Shown: positions 41,632 to 51,188 of the stretch, one piece after another
How the letters are laid out: every line of letters begins with the position of its first letter
Numbering within the stretch: position 1 is the stretch's first letter
Assembly (NCBI GenBank): GCA_903835235.1
Contig: CAILMF010000015.1
Span: 372,001 to 436,000 of the forward strand
Source of the DNA: an uncultured Rhodospirillales bacterium
GTDB taxonomy: Bacteria; Pseudomonadota; Alphaproteobacteria; Acetobacterales; Acetobacteraceae
Direction: 5' to 3'
DNA: 64,000 nt
Program-made: the position numbers and the translations under genes
Notes under the pieces: generated by a model
Databases searched by the model: none
The model's input: the letters and a program-made list of their open reading frames with translations, nothing else
Told to the model about the DNA's origin: nothing

Positions 41632-42837
41632 ATGGATTTGCGCTTCACGCCTGAGGAAGTCGCCTTCCGCGAGGAAGTCCGCACCTTCATCGCCGAAAAC
41701 CTGCCGCGCGAAACGCGCGAGCGCATGCGGCTGGGCTACCGGCCGAAGAAGCAGGAGATCATCGACTGGATGCGGATTCTCAACCGCAAGGGTTGGGCTG
41801 CCTTCAACTGGCCGCAGGAATATGGCGGCACCGGCTGGAGCGCGATCCAGCGGATGATCTTCCTGGAGGAAAACCTGGCGGCGCCGGCGCCGGAGCTGCT
41901 CTCCTTCAACATCACCATGATCGGGCCGGTGCTGATCCAGTTCGGTACGCAGGCGCAGAAGGACCACTTCCTGCCGCGGGCGAAGAACCTGGACGACTGG
42001 TGGTGCCAGGGCTTCAGCGAGCCGGGCGCCGGGTCGGACCTCGCCAGCCTGCGCACGCGGGCGGAGAAGGACGGCGACCACTACGTGGTCAACGGCCAGA
42101 AGATCTGGACCAGCACGGCGCATAATGCCGATTGGTGCTTCTGCCTGGTGCGCACCAACCCCAACGCCGCCAAGCGGCAGGAAGGCATCAGCTTCCTGCT
42201 GATCGACATGAAGACGCCGGGTGTGGAAGTGCGCCCGATCATCAGCATCGACGGCAGCCACCACCTGAACGAGGTGTTCTTCACCGACGTCCGCGTGCCC
42301 GTGGAAAACCTGGTGGGCGAGGAGAACAAGGGCTGGTCGGTGGCCAAGTACCTGCTGGGCAATGAGCGTACCGGCATCGCCCGGCTTGGCTCCAGCAAGG
42401 CCGCCATTCGCCGCAGCAAGGAAGTGGCGAAGGAAGTGCGCATGAAGGGCCGGCCGCTGATCGAGGACCAGGCGTTCCGCACCCGCGTGGCGCAGTTGGA
42501 GGTGGACGCCAAGGCGCTGGAGATCACCCAGCTACGCGTCGTCTCCGCCTACGCCAAGGCCGGCGGCAACAAGCCGGACCCGGTTTCCTCGGTGCTGAAG
42601 GTGAAGGGGACGGAGCTGCTGCAGAATTCTTCGGAACTGCTGATGGATGTCGGCGGGCCGCAGGCCATGGCGGTGTGGCAGGCCGAGTTGGCGGCGCTGA
42701 CCAACGAGCCGGAGATCGGGCCGGAATGGGCGCCGCAGATGGCGCCGGCCTACCTGATGCTGCGCGCCGCCAGCATCTATGGCGGCACCAACGAGATCCA
42801 GAAGAACATCCTCAACAAAGCCGTGCTGGGGCTGTAG
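41632..42837 (+). CDS. Acyl-CoA dehydrogenase (first of pair)
   Basis: A 401-residue flavoprotein, starting at ATG 41632 behind GAGGAAA. Family features include WPQEYGGTGWS, WWCQGFSEPGAGSDLASLRTRA (FAD/substrate loop), GQKIWTSTAHNADWCF and the C-terminal AASIYGGTNEIQKNILNKAVLGL. It belongs to the group often found in pairs in degradation of branched, steroid or aromatic side chains (FadE-like). The neighbouring gene, four bases away, encodes the second member, so a heteromeric enzyme is likely. The catalytic base should be assigned by alignment, as these pairs often place it in only one subunit. Confidence 0.9.
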   Translation: MDLRFTPEEVAFREEVRTFIAENLPRETRERMRLGYRPKKQEIIDWMRILNRKGWAAFNWPQEYGGTGWSAIQRMIFLEENLAAPAPELLSFNITMIGPVLIQFGTQAQKDHFLPRAKNLDDWWCQGFSEPGAGSDLASLRTRAEKDGDHYVVNGQKIWTSTAHNADWCFCLVRTNPNAAKRQEGISFLLIDMKTPGVEVRPIISIDGSHHLNEVFFTDVRVPVENLVGEENKGWSVAKYLLGNERTGIARLGSSKAAIRRSKEVAKEVRMKGRPLIEDQAFRTRVAQLEVDAKALEITQLRVVSAYAKAGGNKPDPVSSVLKVKGTELLQNSSELLMDVGGPQAMAVWQAELAALTNEPEIGPEWAPQMAPAYLMLRAASIYGGTNEIQKNILNKAVLGL

Positions 42838-42841
42838 CACC

Positions 42842-43978
42842 ATGGATTTCGACCTGACCGAAGACCAGCGCCTGCTGACCGAGAGCGTCAGCCGCCTGCT
42901 GGGCGACACCTACGCCTTCGAGCAGCGCAAGCAGCTGCTGAAGACCCCCACGGGCTGGAGCGAGACGCTCTGGGCGCAGTATGCCGAACTCGGCCTGCTG
43001 GGCCTGCCGTTCAGCGAGGACCATGGCGGCTTCGGCGGCAGCGCGGTTGACGTGATGCTGCTGATGCAGGCTTTCGGCAAGCACCTGGTGCTGGAGCCGT
43101 ATCTCTCCACCGTCGTGCTCGGTGGCACCGCATTGCGCCTGGCCGGCAGCGCCGACCAGCAGGACGAGATCCTGCCCGGCATCGCCGCCGGCGAGCGTCG
43201 CCTGGCCTTCGCGCATTACGAACGCCAGTCGCGCTACGACATGACGGATGTGCTGACCACGGCGAAGGCCAGCGCGGATGGCTTCGTGCTGGAAGGCGCC
43301 AAGGCCACGGTGCTGCATGGCGACAGCGCGGATACGCTGATCGTCAGCGCCCGCACCGCGGGTGGGCGGGACGACGAGGCTGGGCTGAGCCTGTTCCTGG
43401 TGGACGCCAACAGCCCCGGCGTTGCCAAGCGCGGTTACACGCTGCGCGATGGCTCGCGCGCCGCGGAACTGTCCTTCTCGGGCGTGCAGGTGCCGCGCGA
43501 CGCCTTGCTGGGCGAGCAGGACAACGCGCTGCCCGTCATCCGTCGCGTGGTGGAAGCCGGCATCGCCGCCGGCGCTGCCGAGGTGGTCGGCGCCATGGAA
43601 GCCATGCAGGCGATGACGCTGGACTACTTGAAGACCCGCGTGCAGTTCGGCCGCGCGATCGGTGAGAACCAGGCGCTGCAGCACCGCGCGGCGGAGATGA
43701 TGATCGCGCTGGAACAGGGCCGCTCCATGGCCATGCTGGCGGCGATGATGGTGGACGAGCCCAACGCCGCCGAGCGTGAGCGCAACATCAGCATGGCCAA
43801 GGTGGGCGTCGGCCAGGCCGGGCGCTTCGTCAGCCAGAATGCGGTGCAGCTGCATGGCGGCATCGGCATGACCGAGGAATACGCCGTCGGCCACTTCTTC
43901 CGCCGCGTCATGGTGTTCGAGCACCTATACGGCGACACCGCGTACCACCTGGACCTGCTGGCCGACCAGGTGGCGTAA
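42842..43978 (+). CDS. Acyl-CoA dehydrogenase (second of pair)
   Basis: A 378-residue partner of the upstream dehydrogenase, starting at ATG 42842. It shows FAHYERQSRYDMTDV in the mid domain in place of the usual SEPxAGSD loop, and the C-terminal FVSQNAVQLHGGIGMTEEYAVGHFFRR block. The divergent flavin loop fits the auxiliary subunit type of alpha2beta2 dehydrogenases. The two genes end at a strong double inverted repeat, so they form a two-gene operon. Confidence 0.9.
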   Translation: MDFDLTEDQRLLTESVSRLLGDTYAFEQRKQLLKTPTGWSETLWAQYAELGLLGLPFSEDHGGFGGSAVDVMLLMQAFGKHLVLEPYLSTVVLGGTALRLAGSADQQDEILPGIAAGERRLAFAHYERQSRYDMTDVLTTAKASADGFVLEGAKATVLHGDSADTLIVSARTAGGRDDEAGLSLFLVDANSPGVAKRGYTLRDGSRAAELSFSGVQVPRDALLGEQDNALPVIRRVVEAGIAAGAAEVVGAMEAMQAMTLDYLKTRVQFGRAIGENQALQHRAAEMMIALEQGRSMAMLAAMMVDEPNAAERERNISMAKVGVGQAGRFVSQNAVQLHGGIGMTEEYAVGHFFRRVMVFEHLYGDTAYHLDLLADQVA

Positions 43979-43985
43979 GGCGTTC

Positions 43986-44055
43986 GGCGCCGGGGAGGGC
44001 GACCCCCCCGGCGCCAGTCAGGTTACGTCGCCCGGATGTGCCATCCGGGCGACGT
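43986..44055. terminator. Two inverted repeats between convergent genes
   Basis: The first stem is GGCGCCGGGG (43986-43995) with CCCCGGCGCC (44006-44015). The second is a perfect 14-base pair of arms, ACGTCGCCCGGATG (44025-44038) and CATCCGGGCGACGT (44042-44055), with a TGC loop. They fill the gap between the acyl-CoA dehydrogenase operon and the convergent binding-protein gene. There is no clear U-tract, so they may act as a bidirectional Rho-dependent or structural terminator. Confidence 0.6.
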
Positions 44056-44066
44056 CTGCACGCGGC

Positions 44067-45659
44067 TCAGCCCTTCTTGACGTTCCAGAACACCGGGAAG
44101 CCGCGCAGCACGCCGGTGATGTTGGTGCGGTAGGCGGTCTGCTGCACGAACTGGCCGAGCGGAATGCTCGGTACATCCTGCATGGCCTGCACCTGCATCT
44201 CGCGGCAGATCACCTGCTGCGCCGCCAGGTTCGGCGCCGCGAACCAGGCGGTGCGCAGCTCCTCCAGCCTGGCGCTGGTGCACCAGCCCGGCCAGGCCGA
44301 GGGCTCCGCGCCATTGCCGCGCACCGCGTAGTGGTTGGCGGGGTCCAGGTGGTCCACGCCTTCCCAGCCGGTGCTGAAGCAGCTCCAGCCGCCCTGGTCC
44401 ACCGGACCCTTGTTGTTGCGGCGTTGCAGCATGGTGCCCCAGTCGGTCGCGATGTAGTCGATGTTCATGCCGATCTTCTTGAACATGTCGGCGGCGACAT
44501 CGCCGATGGCCTTGAACTGCGGGTAGTCGGTGGCCACCAGCATGGCGACCTTCTCGCCGGCATAGCCGGCCTCGGCCAGCATGCGCTTGACCTTGTCGTG
44601 GTCGCGCGGACCCTTGAAGGGGTCGAGGCCGGCTTCACTGGCCATCGGCGTGCCGGGGCAGAAGATGCCGTGCGGCGTGTGATAATCCCTAGGGTCGGTG
44701 CCGACGATGGCCTGCATCATCGCCGCCTGGTCGATGGCGTGCAGCACGGCGCGGCGGACACCGGGGTTGTTGAACGGCGGCTGCAGGTGGTTCAGCCGCA
44801 TCATGTTGACGGCGCCGCTGAAGTTGATGGTGTCCAGCTTGATCCGGCGGTCGCGGCGCAGCAGCGGCATCAGGTCATGCGCCGGGTTTTCCCACCATTC
44901 CTGCTCGCCCTGCTGCAGGGCGGAAGCCTTGGTCGAGGCATCCGGGATGGTGGTCCATTCGACCCGGTCGAAGTGGACGATCTTCGGGCCGCTGTTCCAG
45001 TCCGGTGTGCCGCCCTGGCGCGGCACGTACTTGTCGAACTTCCGGTAAACCGCGCGGGCGCCGGCCACACGCTCGCTGGCCACCCAGGTGAAGGGGCCGC
45101 TGCCGATCATGTCGGTCAGCTGCTTGAACGGATCGGTATTGGCGAAGCGCTCCGGCATCATCGCCGGCATCGGCGAGGTGATTTTCCCCAGCGCATCCGG
45201 CAGCAGCGGGAAGGGCCGGTTCAGGCGGAAGACGATGGTGCGGTCGTCCGGCGCGGACAACTCGTCGGTCGCGGCGATCAGCGCGCCGCCCAGGGCATCC
45301 CGCTTGGCCCAGCGCTTGATGCTGGCGACGCAGTCCCGCGCGGTGACCTTCTCGCCGTCGTGCCAGAGCAGGCCGGGGCGCAGCGTCAGCGTCCACAGCT
45401 TGCCGTCATTGGCGACGACATGGCCTTCCACCATCTGCGGCGTGGCCTTGAAGTGCCCGTCCATGCCGTAGAGCGTGTCGTAGATCATGTGGCCATGGCC
45501 GCGGGTGACGTAGGCCGTGGTGCCATGCGGGTCGAGGTAGCTGAGGTCGATCTGCGGTACGAACTTCAGCACACCCGCGCCCTGGGCACGGCCGAGGCCA
45601 GGTGCGGCCAGCGCGGCGGCGCCCACGGCGCCGGCGGCAAGGAAATCGCGACGCTTCAT
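44067..45659 (-). CDS. ABC transporter family 5 solute-binding protein (peptide/nickel type)
   Basis: A 530-residue periplasmic protein with a Tat-type signal (MKRRDFLAAGAVGAAALAAPGLG, twin arginine). The family 5 pattern is seen in LDPHGTTAYVTRGHGHMIYDTL, LRPGLLWHDGEKVTARDCVASIKRW and FNNPGVRRAVLHAIDQAAMM. These proteins bind peptides, opines, glycosides or nickel complexes. Neither permease nor ATPase genes lie next to it, so it is an orphan receptor. It is convergent with the acyl-CoA dehydrogenase pair. Confidence 0.92.
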   Translation of the reverse strand: MKRRDFLAAGAVGAAALAAPGLGRAQGAGVLKFVPQIDLSYLDPHGTTAYVTRGHGHMIYDTLYGMDGHFKATPQMVEGHVVANDGKLWTLTLRPGLLWHDGEKVTARDCVASIKRWAKRDALGGALIAATDELSAPDDRTIVFRLNRPFPLLPDALGKITSPMPAMMPERFANTDPFKQLTDMIGSGPFTWVASERVAGARAVYRKFDKYVPRQGGTPDWNSGPKIVHFDRVEWTTIPDASTKASALQQGEQEWWENPAHDLMPLLRRDRRIKLDTINFSGAVNMMRLNHLQPPFNNPGVRRAVLHAIDQAAMMQAIVGTDPRDYHTPHGIFCPGTPMASEAGLDPFKGPRDHDKVKRMLAEAGYAGEKVAMLVATDYPQFKAIGDVAADMFKKIGMNIDYIATDWGTMLQRRNNKGPVDQGGWSCFSTGWEGVDHLDPANHYAVRGNGAEPSAWPGWCTSARLEELRTAWFAAPNLAAQQVICREMQVQAMQDVPSIPLGQFVQQTAYRTNITGVLRGFPVFWNVKKG

Positions 45660-45962
45660 GCTGAAACCCCTTTTGTTGCGATGGTCATGGCAGTCTCCTG
45701 GTTGGAATGGCCGCCGGCGCCCCTGTTGCCCGCAGCCTAAAGCAGCTTTCGGGGCGGGCGCCAGCGGATGTTCCGCCGGGCGTGCCTTTGGGGTTCGGCG
45801 CGGGCTGGCCTCTCATCGTCGCCGGGGGAATCACCGGCGGCGTGGATCAGCCGCTCGAACAACAGCAGGGGGCTGTCAGGCGCTGCTGCCTGCGCCTGGC
45901 AGCCCCTGGCCGTGGTGCGGCGCTTCGCGGTATGCCGGCGCCCTCAGCAGCGGGAAGCCAGC

Positions 45963-47189
45963 ATGCCCTCCACGCGGCCCGGCCACGGCAAGCCCCGCAA
46001 CCTCGCCCTGATCACCCTGGCGCAGGTGCTCGCCCTGTCCATCTGGTTCTCCGGTACCGCCGCCGGGCCCGGCATGGCGCGGGAGGCGGCGCTGCCCCTG
46101 GGGTTCCAGGCCTTGCTGACCAGTGCGGTACAGGCTGGCTTCGTCGCGGGAACGCTGGTCAGCGCGGTGCTGGGCCTGGCCGACCGGTTGGACCCGCGGC
46201 GCTTCTTCGCGGCGGCCACGCTGGTTGGGGCGCTGGCCAATGCCGGCATCCTGCTGCTGCCGGTCGGCGCCGACGCCGTGGTGGTCGCCCGCTTTGCCAC
46301 GGGGTTCGCCCTGGCCGGCGTCTATCCCGTGGGGATGAAGCTGGCCGCCGGCTGGGCCGACCGCAACGATGCGGGCCTGGTCGTCGGCCTGCTGGTGGGC
46401 GGGCTGACGCTGGGTTCGGCCTCGCCGCACCTGGTCAATGCCCTGGGCGAGCTGGACTGGCGGCTGACGCTGGCCATCGCCTCCGCTGCCGCCGTGGCCG
46501 GCGCGGCGCTGATGGCCGGCGTGCAGCTTGGCCCGCGCCATGCCCCGGCGTCGCGCTTCCGCCCGGCCGCGGCGCTGCGGCTATGGCAGAACCGCGGTAC
46601 GCGGCTGGCGACGCTCGGCTATCTCGGTCACATGTGGGAGCTCTATGCGATGTGGACCTGGGTGGGGCTGTACCTGGCCGCCAGCTTCGCCGCCTGGCGC
46701 GGCACCAGCCCCGACCCGGCGGAAGCGGCCTTCTCCAGCTTTGCCGTGCTGGCGGCGGGGGCCCTGGGCTGCGTGGCCGCGGGGCTGCTGGCCGACCGCC
46801 TCGGCCGGGTGCGCGTGACGGTGGCGGCGATGGCGGTCTCCGGCGGCTGCTGCCTGCTGGCGGGGCCGGTCTTCGGCCTACATCCGGCGCTGACCCTGGG
46901 GGTCTGCCTGGTCTGGGGCGTGGCGGTGGTGGCGGACAGCGCGCAGTTCTCGGCCAGCATCGCGGAACTGGCCGACCCCGGGCTGACCGGCACCATGCTG
47001 ACGGTGCAGACCAGCCTCGGCTTCACCCTGACGCTGATCACCATCCACCTGATGCCGCTGCTGGTCGACGCCATCGGCTGGGGCGGCGCCTTTGCCGCCC
47101 TGGCGGTGGGGCCGGCGCTGGGCTGCGTGGCCTTCCTGCGCCTGGGCCGCAGCGCGGAGGGCGCCAGGCTGGCCGGCGGCAGGGGCTGA
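45963..47189 (+). CDS. Major facilitator superfamily transporter
   Basis: A 408-residue inner-membrane protein with about twelve helices, starting at ATG 45963 (MPSTRPGHGKPRN) behind GGGAAG; the longer in-frame reading upstream is not membrane-like. Features are the helix 1 start LALITLAQVLALSIWFSGTAAGPGM, the helix 4 region FALAGVYPVGMKLAAGWADR and the motif-A-like GLLADRLGRVRVTVAAM between helices 8 and 9. The sequence suggests the CynX/NimT-like or nitrate/sugar branches, but no substrate can be given. It is convergent with the AEC transporter, with three bases between the stops. Confidence 0.85.
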   Translation: MPSTRPGHGKPRNLALITLAQVLALSIWFSGTAAGPGMAREAALPLGFQALLTSAVQAGFVAGTLVSAVLGLADRLDPRRFFAAATLVGALANAGILLLPVGADAVVVARFATGFALAGVYPVGMKLAAGWADRNDAGLVVGLLVGGLTLGSASPHLVNALGELDWRLTLAIASAAAVAGAALMAGVQLGPRHAPASRFRPAAALRLWQNRGTRLATLGYLGHMWELYAMWTWVGLYLAASFAAWRGTSPDPAEAAFSSFAVLAAGALGCVAAGLLADRLGRVRVTVAAMAVSGGCCLLAGPVFGLHPALTLGVCLVWGVAVVADSAQFSASIAELADPGLTGTMLTVQTSLGFTLTLITIHLMPLLVDAIGWGGAFAALAVGPALGCVAFLRLGRSAEGARLAGGRG

Positions 47190-47192
47190 GCG

Positions 47193-48137
47193 CTACGGCA
47201 CCGCTACCGGCGCGCTGAGCAGCCAGGCGGTGGCCGGGAACAGCAGGGCCGCCATCAGCGTGGAAACCAGCACGCCCGCGCTGACCTCCTCGGCCGCGGC
47301 GTCGTTGCGCTGGGCCAGCACGAAGGCATTGGTCGCCGTGGGCATGGCGGCCAGCAGCGTGCCGGAGACGACCCAGAAGCTGTCCAGCTCCAGCACCTGG
47401 CTGAGCACCAGCCACACCAGCGCGGGGTAGGCCACCAGCTTGGCCAGGGTCAGCCCGGCCGCCATGGCCAGCACCCGCCCCTGGGCGCGCATCTGCCCCA
47501 ACGTGCCGCCCAGCGCGAACAGCGCAGTGGGGCCGGCGGCATTGCCGAGGAAGGTCAGGAAGCGCTCCACCGGCAGCGGCAGCGTTACCGCGTACCAGGC
47601 CAGCGCGCAGCCGCCGACGATGGAGAGGATGACGGGGTTGCGGGTCAGCCCCAGCAGGCCGAGGCCCATGGTGCGCAGCCCGGCGCGGCCCTTGCCCGGG
47701 GCCATCAGAACGCTGCCGAGGGCCACGATGACCGCGACCTCCGCCATGATGCTCATGGCCACCGGGCCGGCGACCCGCTCGCCCAGGATGGGCAGCAGCA
47801 GCGGTGGCGCCAGGTAGCCGACATTGCCCATGGCCGCCGCGGCGCCCAGCGCGGCGGATTGCTGGCGGCCGTGACCGCGCAGCAGCGCAAAAGCCATGGA
47901 GAGGCCGAATATGCCGAGGCAGGCGCCCAGGTAGCCCTGGAACCATTCGGGCTGGAAGCTTTCCGCCAACGGCTGGCTGCCCACCAGGCGCAGCAGCATG
48001 GCCGGCAGCGCCACGTTGAAGCTGAAGGTGCCGATCGCCACGACCACGGCCGCCGAGACCAGCTTCAGCCGGGCAGCGAGGAGGCCCACCGCCACCACGG
48101 CGAAGATGGGCAGGCAGAGCGAGAGGAAACCGATCAT
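47193..48137 (-). CDS. AEC family (auxin efflux carrier-like) transporter
   Basis: A 314-residue membrane protein with about ten helices. The start ATG 48137 (MIGFLSLCLPIFAVVAVG) gives the usual family N-terminus; an ATG pair 13 codons upstream is possible. Conserved features are FSFNVALPAMLLRLV, AAAMGNVGYLAPPLLLPILG and the C-terminal SGTLLAAMPTATNAFVLAQRNDAAAEEVSAGVLVSTL. AEC proteins move organic acids such as malate or malonate across the inner membrane. It is divergent from the TAXI-TRAP operon, about 75 bases away. Confidence 0.88.
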   Translation of the reverse strand: MIGFLSLCLPIFAVVAVGLLAARLKLVSAAVVVAIGTFSFNVALPAMLLRLVGSQPLAESFQPEWFQGYLGACLGIFGLSMAFALLRGHGRQQSAALGAAAAMGNVGYLAPPLLLPILGERVAGPVAMSIMAEVAVIVALGSVLMAPGKGRAGLRTMGLGLLGLTRNPVILSIVGGCALAWYAVTLPLPVERFLTFLGNAAGPTALFALGGTLGQMRAQGRVLAMAAGLTLAKLVAYPALVWLVLSQVLELDSFWVVSGTLLAAMPTATNAFVLAQRNDAAAEEVSAGVLVSTLMAALLFPATAWLLSAPVAVP

Positions 48138-48212
48138 GCAAGCCTTGTTGCGGGGCAGCGCGAAGCTGTCCATCATTCCCCGCAGATTTACCGGAACAGG
48201 GAGCCGAGGCCC

Positions 48213-49199
48213 ATGAGCCTATTGATGACCCGTCGGGCGGCGCTTGGCGTCGCCCTGGCCGCGCCCTTCGTGCGCGTGGCCTCGGCGCAGCAGACCTTCG
48301 AGTGGGTCGCGGGCTCGGTTGGCGGCGGCTGGTACACCATGGCGGCCGGGCTTTCCGCCCTGATCAAGGACGAGAACCCGGAGCTGCAGATACGCGTCAC
48401 CCCCGGCGGCGGCCTGGCCAACAGCACCCGCGTCAACAACAACCAGTCGCCGGTGGGCTGGGGGATCGACGCCTTCGCCGCGTCTGCCCGCAAGGGCGAA
48501 GACCCCTATACGAGCAAGCACGAGAACCTGCGCTGCCTCGGCACCGGCTACAGCCCGACCGAGCACCACTTCCTGCGCCACACCGGCGCCGGCCCGGCCG
48601 ACATGCGGGCGATCTTGACGCAGAAGGGCCTGAAGGTCGGGGTGCCGCAGCGCTCCTCCACCGACGAAATGACGATGCAGCGGATCCTGAAGTTCTACGG
48701 CAGCAGCCCGGAGAAGATCCGCGACGAGGGCGGCCGCTACCAGACCGGCAGCTACGCCGACATCGCCAGCGCCTATACCGATGGCCAGGTGGACTACCTC
48801 TACGCCGCCCTGGCGCGGCCGGCGGCGATCTTCACGGAAGTGGCGCAGGGCCGGCGCGGTGGGTCGCTGGTTGAATTCCCGGCCGATGTGCGCCGCCACC
48901 TGGCGGATACCTACGCCTATGCCCAGGGCGTGCTGCCGGCGGGCACCTATCCGCAGCTGCAATCCGGCCCGGTCAACGTGACCAGCATGGACAGCGTCAT
49001 CATGGTGCATGCCTCCCTGCCGGAGGACGTGGCCTACAAGATCACCAGGACGCTGATCCGCAACAAGGGCCAGCGCCTGGTGGCGATCCACGCCAGCATG
49101 GGCGCCTGGGACCCGACGGTGAGCTGGAAATATACCGGCCTGCCGCTGCACCCCGGCGCCGCCAAGGCGTTCCGCGAAGCCGCGGGCATGCCGGCCTGA
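48213..49199 (+). CDS. TAXI family TRAP transporter solute-binding protein
   Basis: A 328-residue exported protein with signal MSLLMTRRAALGVALAAPFVRVASA. The TAXI signature is FEWVAGSVGGGWYTMAAGLSALIKD, with TPGGGLANSTRVNNNQSPVGWG for ligand contacts. The C-terminal KITRTLIRNKGQRL and HPGAAKAFREAAGMPA also fit. It supplies substrate (typically dicarboxylates or glutamate-like compounds) to the fused TRAP permease encoded 87 bases downstream. Between the two genes lies a strong hairpin that may favour higher levels of the binding protein mRNA. Confidence 0.93.
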   Translation: MSLLMTRRAALGVALAAPFVRVASAQQTFEWVAGSVGGGWYTMAAGLSALIKDENPELQIRVTPGGGLANSTRVNNNQSPVGWGIDAFAASARKGEDPYTSKHENLRCLGTGYSPTEHHFLRHTGAGPADMRAILTQKGLKVGVPQRSSTDEMTMQRILKFYGSSPEKIRDEGGRYQTGSYADIASAYTDGQVDYLYAALARPAAIFTEVAQGRRGGSLVEFPADVRRHLADTYAYAQGVLPAGTYPQLQSGPVNVTSMDSVIMVHASLPEDVAYKITRTLIRNKGQRLVAIHASMGAWDPTVSWKYTGLPLHPGAAKAFREAAGMPA

Positions 49200-49211
49200 T
49201 GCCATGGCCCC

Positions 49212-49236
49212 GCGCCGCCCCGCTGCGGGGTGGCGC
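49212..49236 (+). promoter_or_regulatory. Intercistronic hairpin in the TRAP operon
   Basis: GCGCCGCCCC (49212-49221) pairs with GGGGTGGCGC (49227-49236), with one G-U pair and a GCTGC loop. It lies just after the binding-protein stop and has no U-tract. This position is typical for stems that protect the upstream message or attenuate the permease gene. Confidence 0.5.
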
Positions 49237-49286
49237 CGTGGCCCGCCACTTGCTGCGCCTGGGACCTGCATCAAGGACGACGCGGC

Positions 49287-51188
49287 ATGCGTGACCTTCC
49301 GCGCTGGTTGAAGCTGACCACCACGCTGTGGCTGGCCGCGGCGGCGGCGGTGCACCTGTATTTCGGCGGCTTCGGCTTTCCCGACCCGATCCGGATGCGC
49401 GGCTTCCATCTGCTGGTCTTCGTGCCGCCGCTGTTCCTGCTCTACCCCGCCTTTCCCGGCCGTTCCCCCATGGGGCGGCCCAGCCTGTTGGACTGGCTGT
49501 GGTGCCTGGCCGCCGCGGCGCCGCATGCCTGGGTGATGTGGCAATGGACCGCGGTTGCCGACCGCATGGAATACGTGGACCCCTTCACGCCGGTGATGCT
49601 GGTGCTGGGCATCACCGCGGTGGTCACGCTGCTGGAAGCCACGCGCCGGGCGGTGGAAGCCGGGCTGATGTGGATGATCCTGGCCTCCATCGCCTACATG
49701 GCCTTTGGCCACTACCTGCCGGGCCTGCTCAATGCCCGGCCGTTCAGCCTGGCGGAGATTGTCGAGGCGAGTTGGCTGGTGCCGACGGCGGGTGGTGTCT
49801 ATGGGCCGCTGACCGGGATTGTCGCGACCACCATCGCCGTCTTCATCCTGTTCGGTGCCTTCATGCAGGGCAGCGGGACGGGCCGGCTGTTCCACAACCT
49901 GGGCGCGGCGGCGGCGGGGCGGTTCACCGGTGGGCCGGCCAAGGTGGCGGTCATCACCTCCGGCCTGTTCGGCACCATGAGCGGGTCTTCCGTCTCCAAC
50001 GTCATCACGACAGGCGCCATGACGATCCCGCTGATGCAGCGGATCGGCTATCGCCCCGCCCTGGCCGCGGGCATTGAGAGTGCCGCCAGCGTCGGCGGCG
50101 CGCTGATGCCGCCGGTGATGGGCGCCGCCGCCTTCGTGATGGCCGAGATCACCGCGATTCCCTACAGCGAGATCGTCGTCGCGGCGGCGCTCGGCGCGGT
50201 GCTGTACTACTACGCCATCGTGGTGGCGGTGCATTTCGAGGCCAAGCGCGCCGGCATCGCCCCGATGCCCGCCGAGGCCATTCCCGGCTGGCGGGAGGTG
50301 CTGGCCGACGCCCACCTGGTGCTGCCGATCGGCGTGCTGGTCTGGTTCATGAGCGAGGGGTGGTCGGGCAATTACGCGGCCTTCTGGTCCACCATCGCCA
50401 TGGTCGCCGTCTCCCTGCTGCGGCGGCGCACCCGCATGGGCTGGCGCACCATCCTGGAAAGCCTGGCCAGCGCTGGCCACACCATGGCGCCGCTGGCGGT
50501 TTCCATCGCGGGGTCGGGCATCGTGGTCTCGGCGCTGACCACCACCGGGCTGGTGGTGGCGCTGGGCGGCATCATCAAGGTGATGGCGGCCGGCAGTTTC
50601 CCGTTGCTGCTGCTGCTGCTGGCGGCCACCGTGCTGGTGCTGGGCATGGGGATACCCACCACGCCCAGCTACATCATCGCCGCCGCCATCGGCGTGCCGC
50701 AGATACTGGAACTGGGCCAGGTGGCGCTGGGCGTGCCGCAGGCGGCGCTGGTGCTGCCGGCGCATCTTTTTATTTTTTACTTCGCGGTATTGGCGGATGC
50801 CTCGCCCCCGGTGGCGGCGGCGGCCTTCGCGGCGGCGGCCATCGCCAAGGCCTCGCCGCTGGTGTCCAGCCTGCATGCCACGCGGCTGGGCATTGCCGGC
50901 TTCACCGTGGGCTTCGCCTTTCTGTACGACCCCGCGATCATGTGGCGCGGAAGCTGGTACGAGATCGCGCTGGTGGTGGCGATCCAGGCCTCGGCGCTGG
51001 CGGCCATCGCGGCCGGGTATGCCGGCTACCTCTGGGCGCCGCTGGGCTGGCTGCCGCGCCTGGTGCTGGGCGCTGCCGGCCTGTTCGCGGCGTTCTACCA
51101 TGCGGTGCCGGACCTGGTGCGCCTGGCCGTGGCCGGCGGCGCGCTGGTCGGCATCGCCCTGCTGCAACAACTCCGGAGTAAAGCCTGA
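49287..51188 (+). CDS. TRAP transporter permease, fused 4TM/12TM type
   Basis: A 633-residue membrane protein from ATG 49287 behind AAGGA. The N-terminal part corresponds to the small DctQ-like subunit and the rest to DctM, with more than fourteen hydrophobic segments. TRAP signatures are GGVYGPLTGIVATTIAVFILFGAFMQGSG, FGTMSGSSVSNVITTGAMTIPLM, ESAASVGGALMPPVMGAAAFVMAE and the C-terminal MGIPTTPSYIIAAAI. Such fused permeases pair with TAXI receptors. The stop overlaps the ATG of the amino-acid binding protein (TGATG), so all three genes are coupled. Confidence 0.93.
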   Translation: MRDLPRWLKLTTTLWLAAAAAVHLYFGGFGFPDPIRMRGFHLLVFVPPLFLLYPAFPGRSPMGRPSLLDWLWCLAAAAPHAWVMWQWTAVADRMEYVDPFTPVMLVLGITAVVTLLEATRRAVEAGLMWMILASIAYMAFGHYLPGLLNARPFSLAEIVEASWLVPTAGGVYGPLTGIVATTIAVFILFGAFMQGSGTGRLFHNLGAAAAGRFTGGPAKVAVITSGLFGTMSGSSVSNVITTGAMTIPLMQRIGYRPALAAGIESAASVGGALMPPVMGAAAFVMAEITAIPYSEIVVAAALGAVLYYYAIVVAVHFEAKRAGIAPMPAEAIPGWREVLADAHLVLPIGVLVWFMSEGWSGNYAAFWSTIAMVAVSLLRRRTRMGWRTILESLASAGHTMAPLAVSIAGSGIVVSALTTTGLVVALGGIIKVMAAGSFPLLLLLLAATVLVLGMGIPTTPSYIIAAAIGVPQILELGQVALGVPQAALVLPAHLFIFYFAVLADASPPVAAAAFAAAAIAKASPLVSSLHATRLGIAGFTVGFAFLYDPAIMWRGSWYEIALVVAIQASALAAIAAGYAGYLWAPLGWLPRLVLGAAGLFAAFYHAVPDLVRLAVAGGALVGIALLQQLRSKA

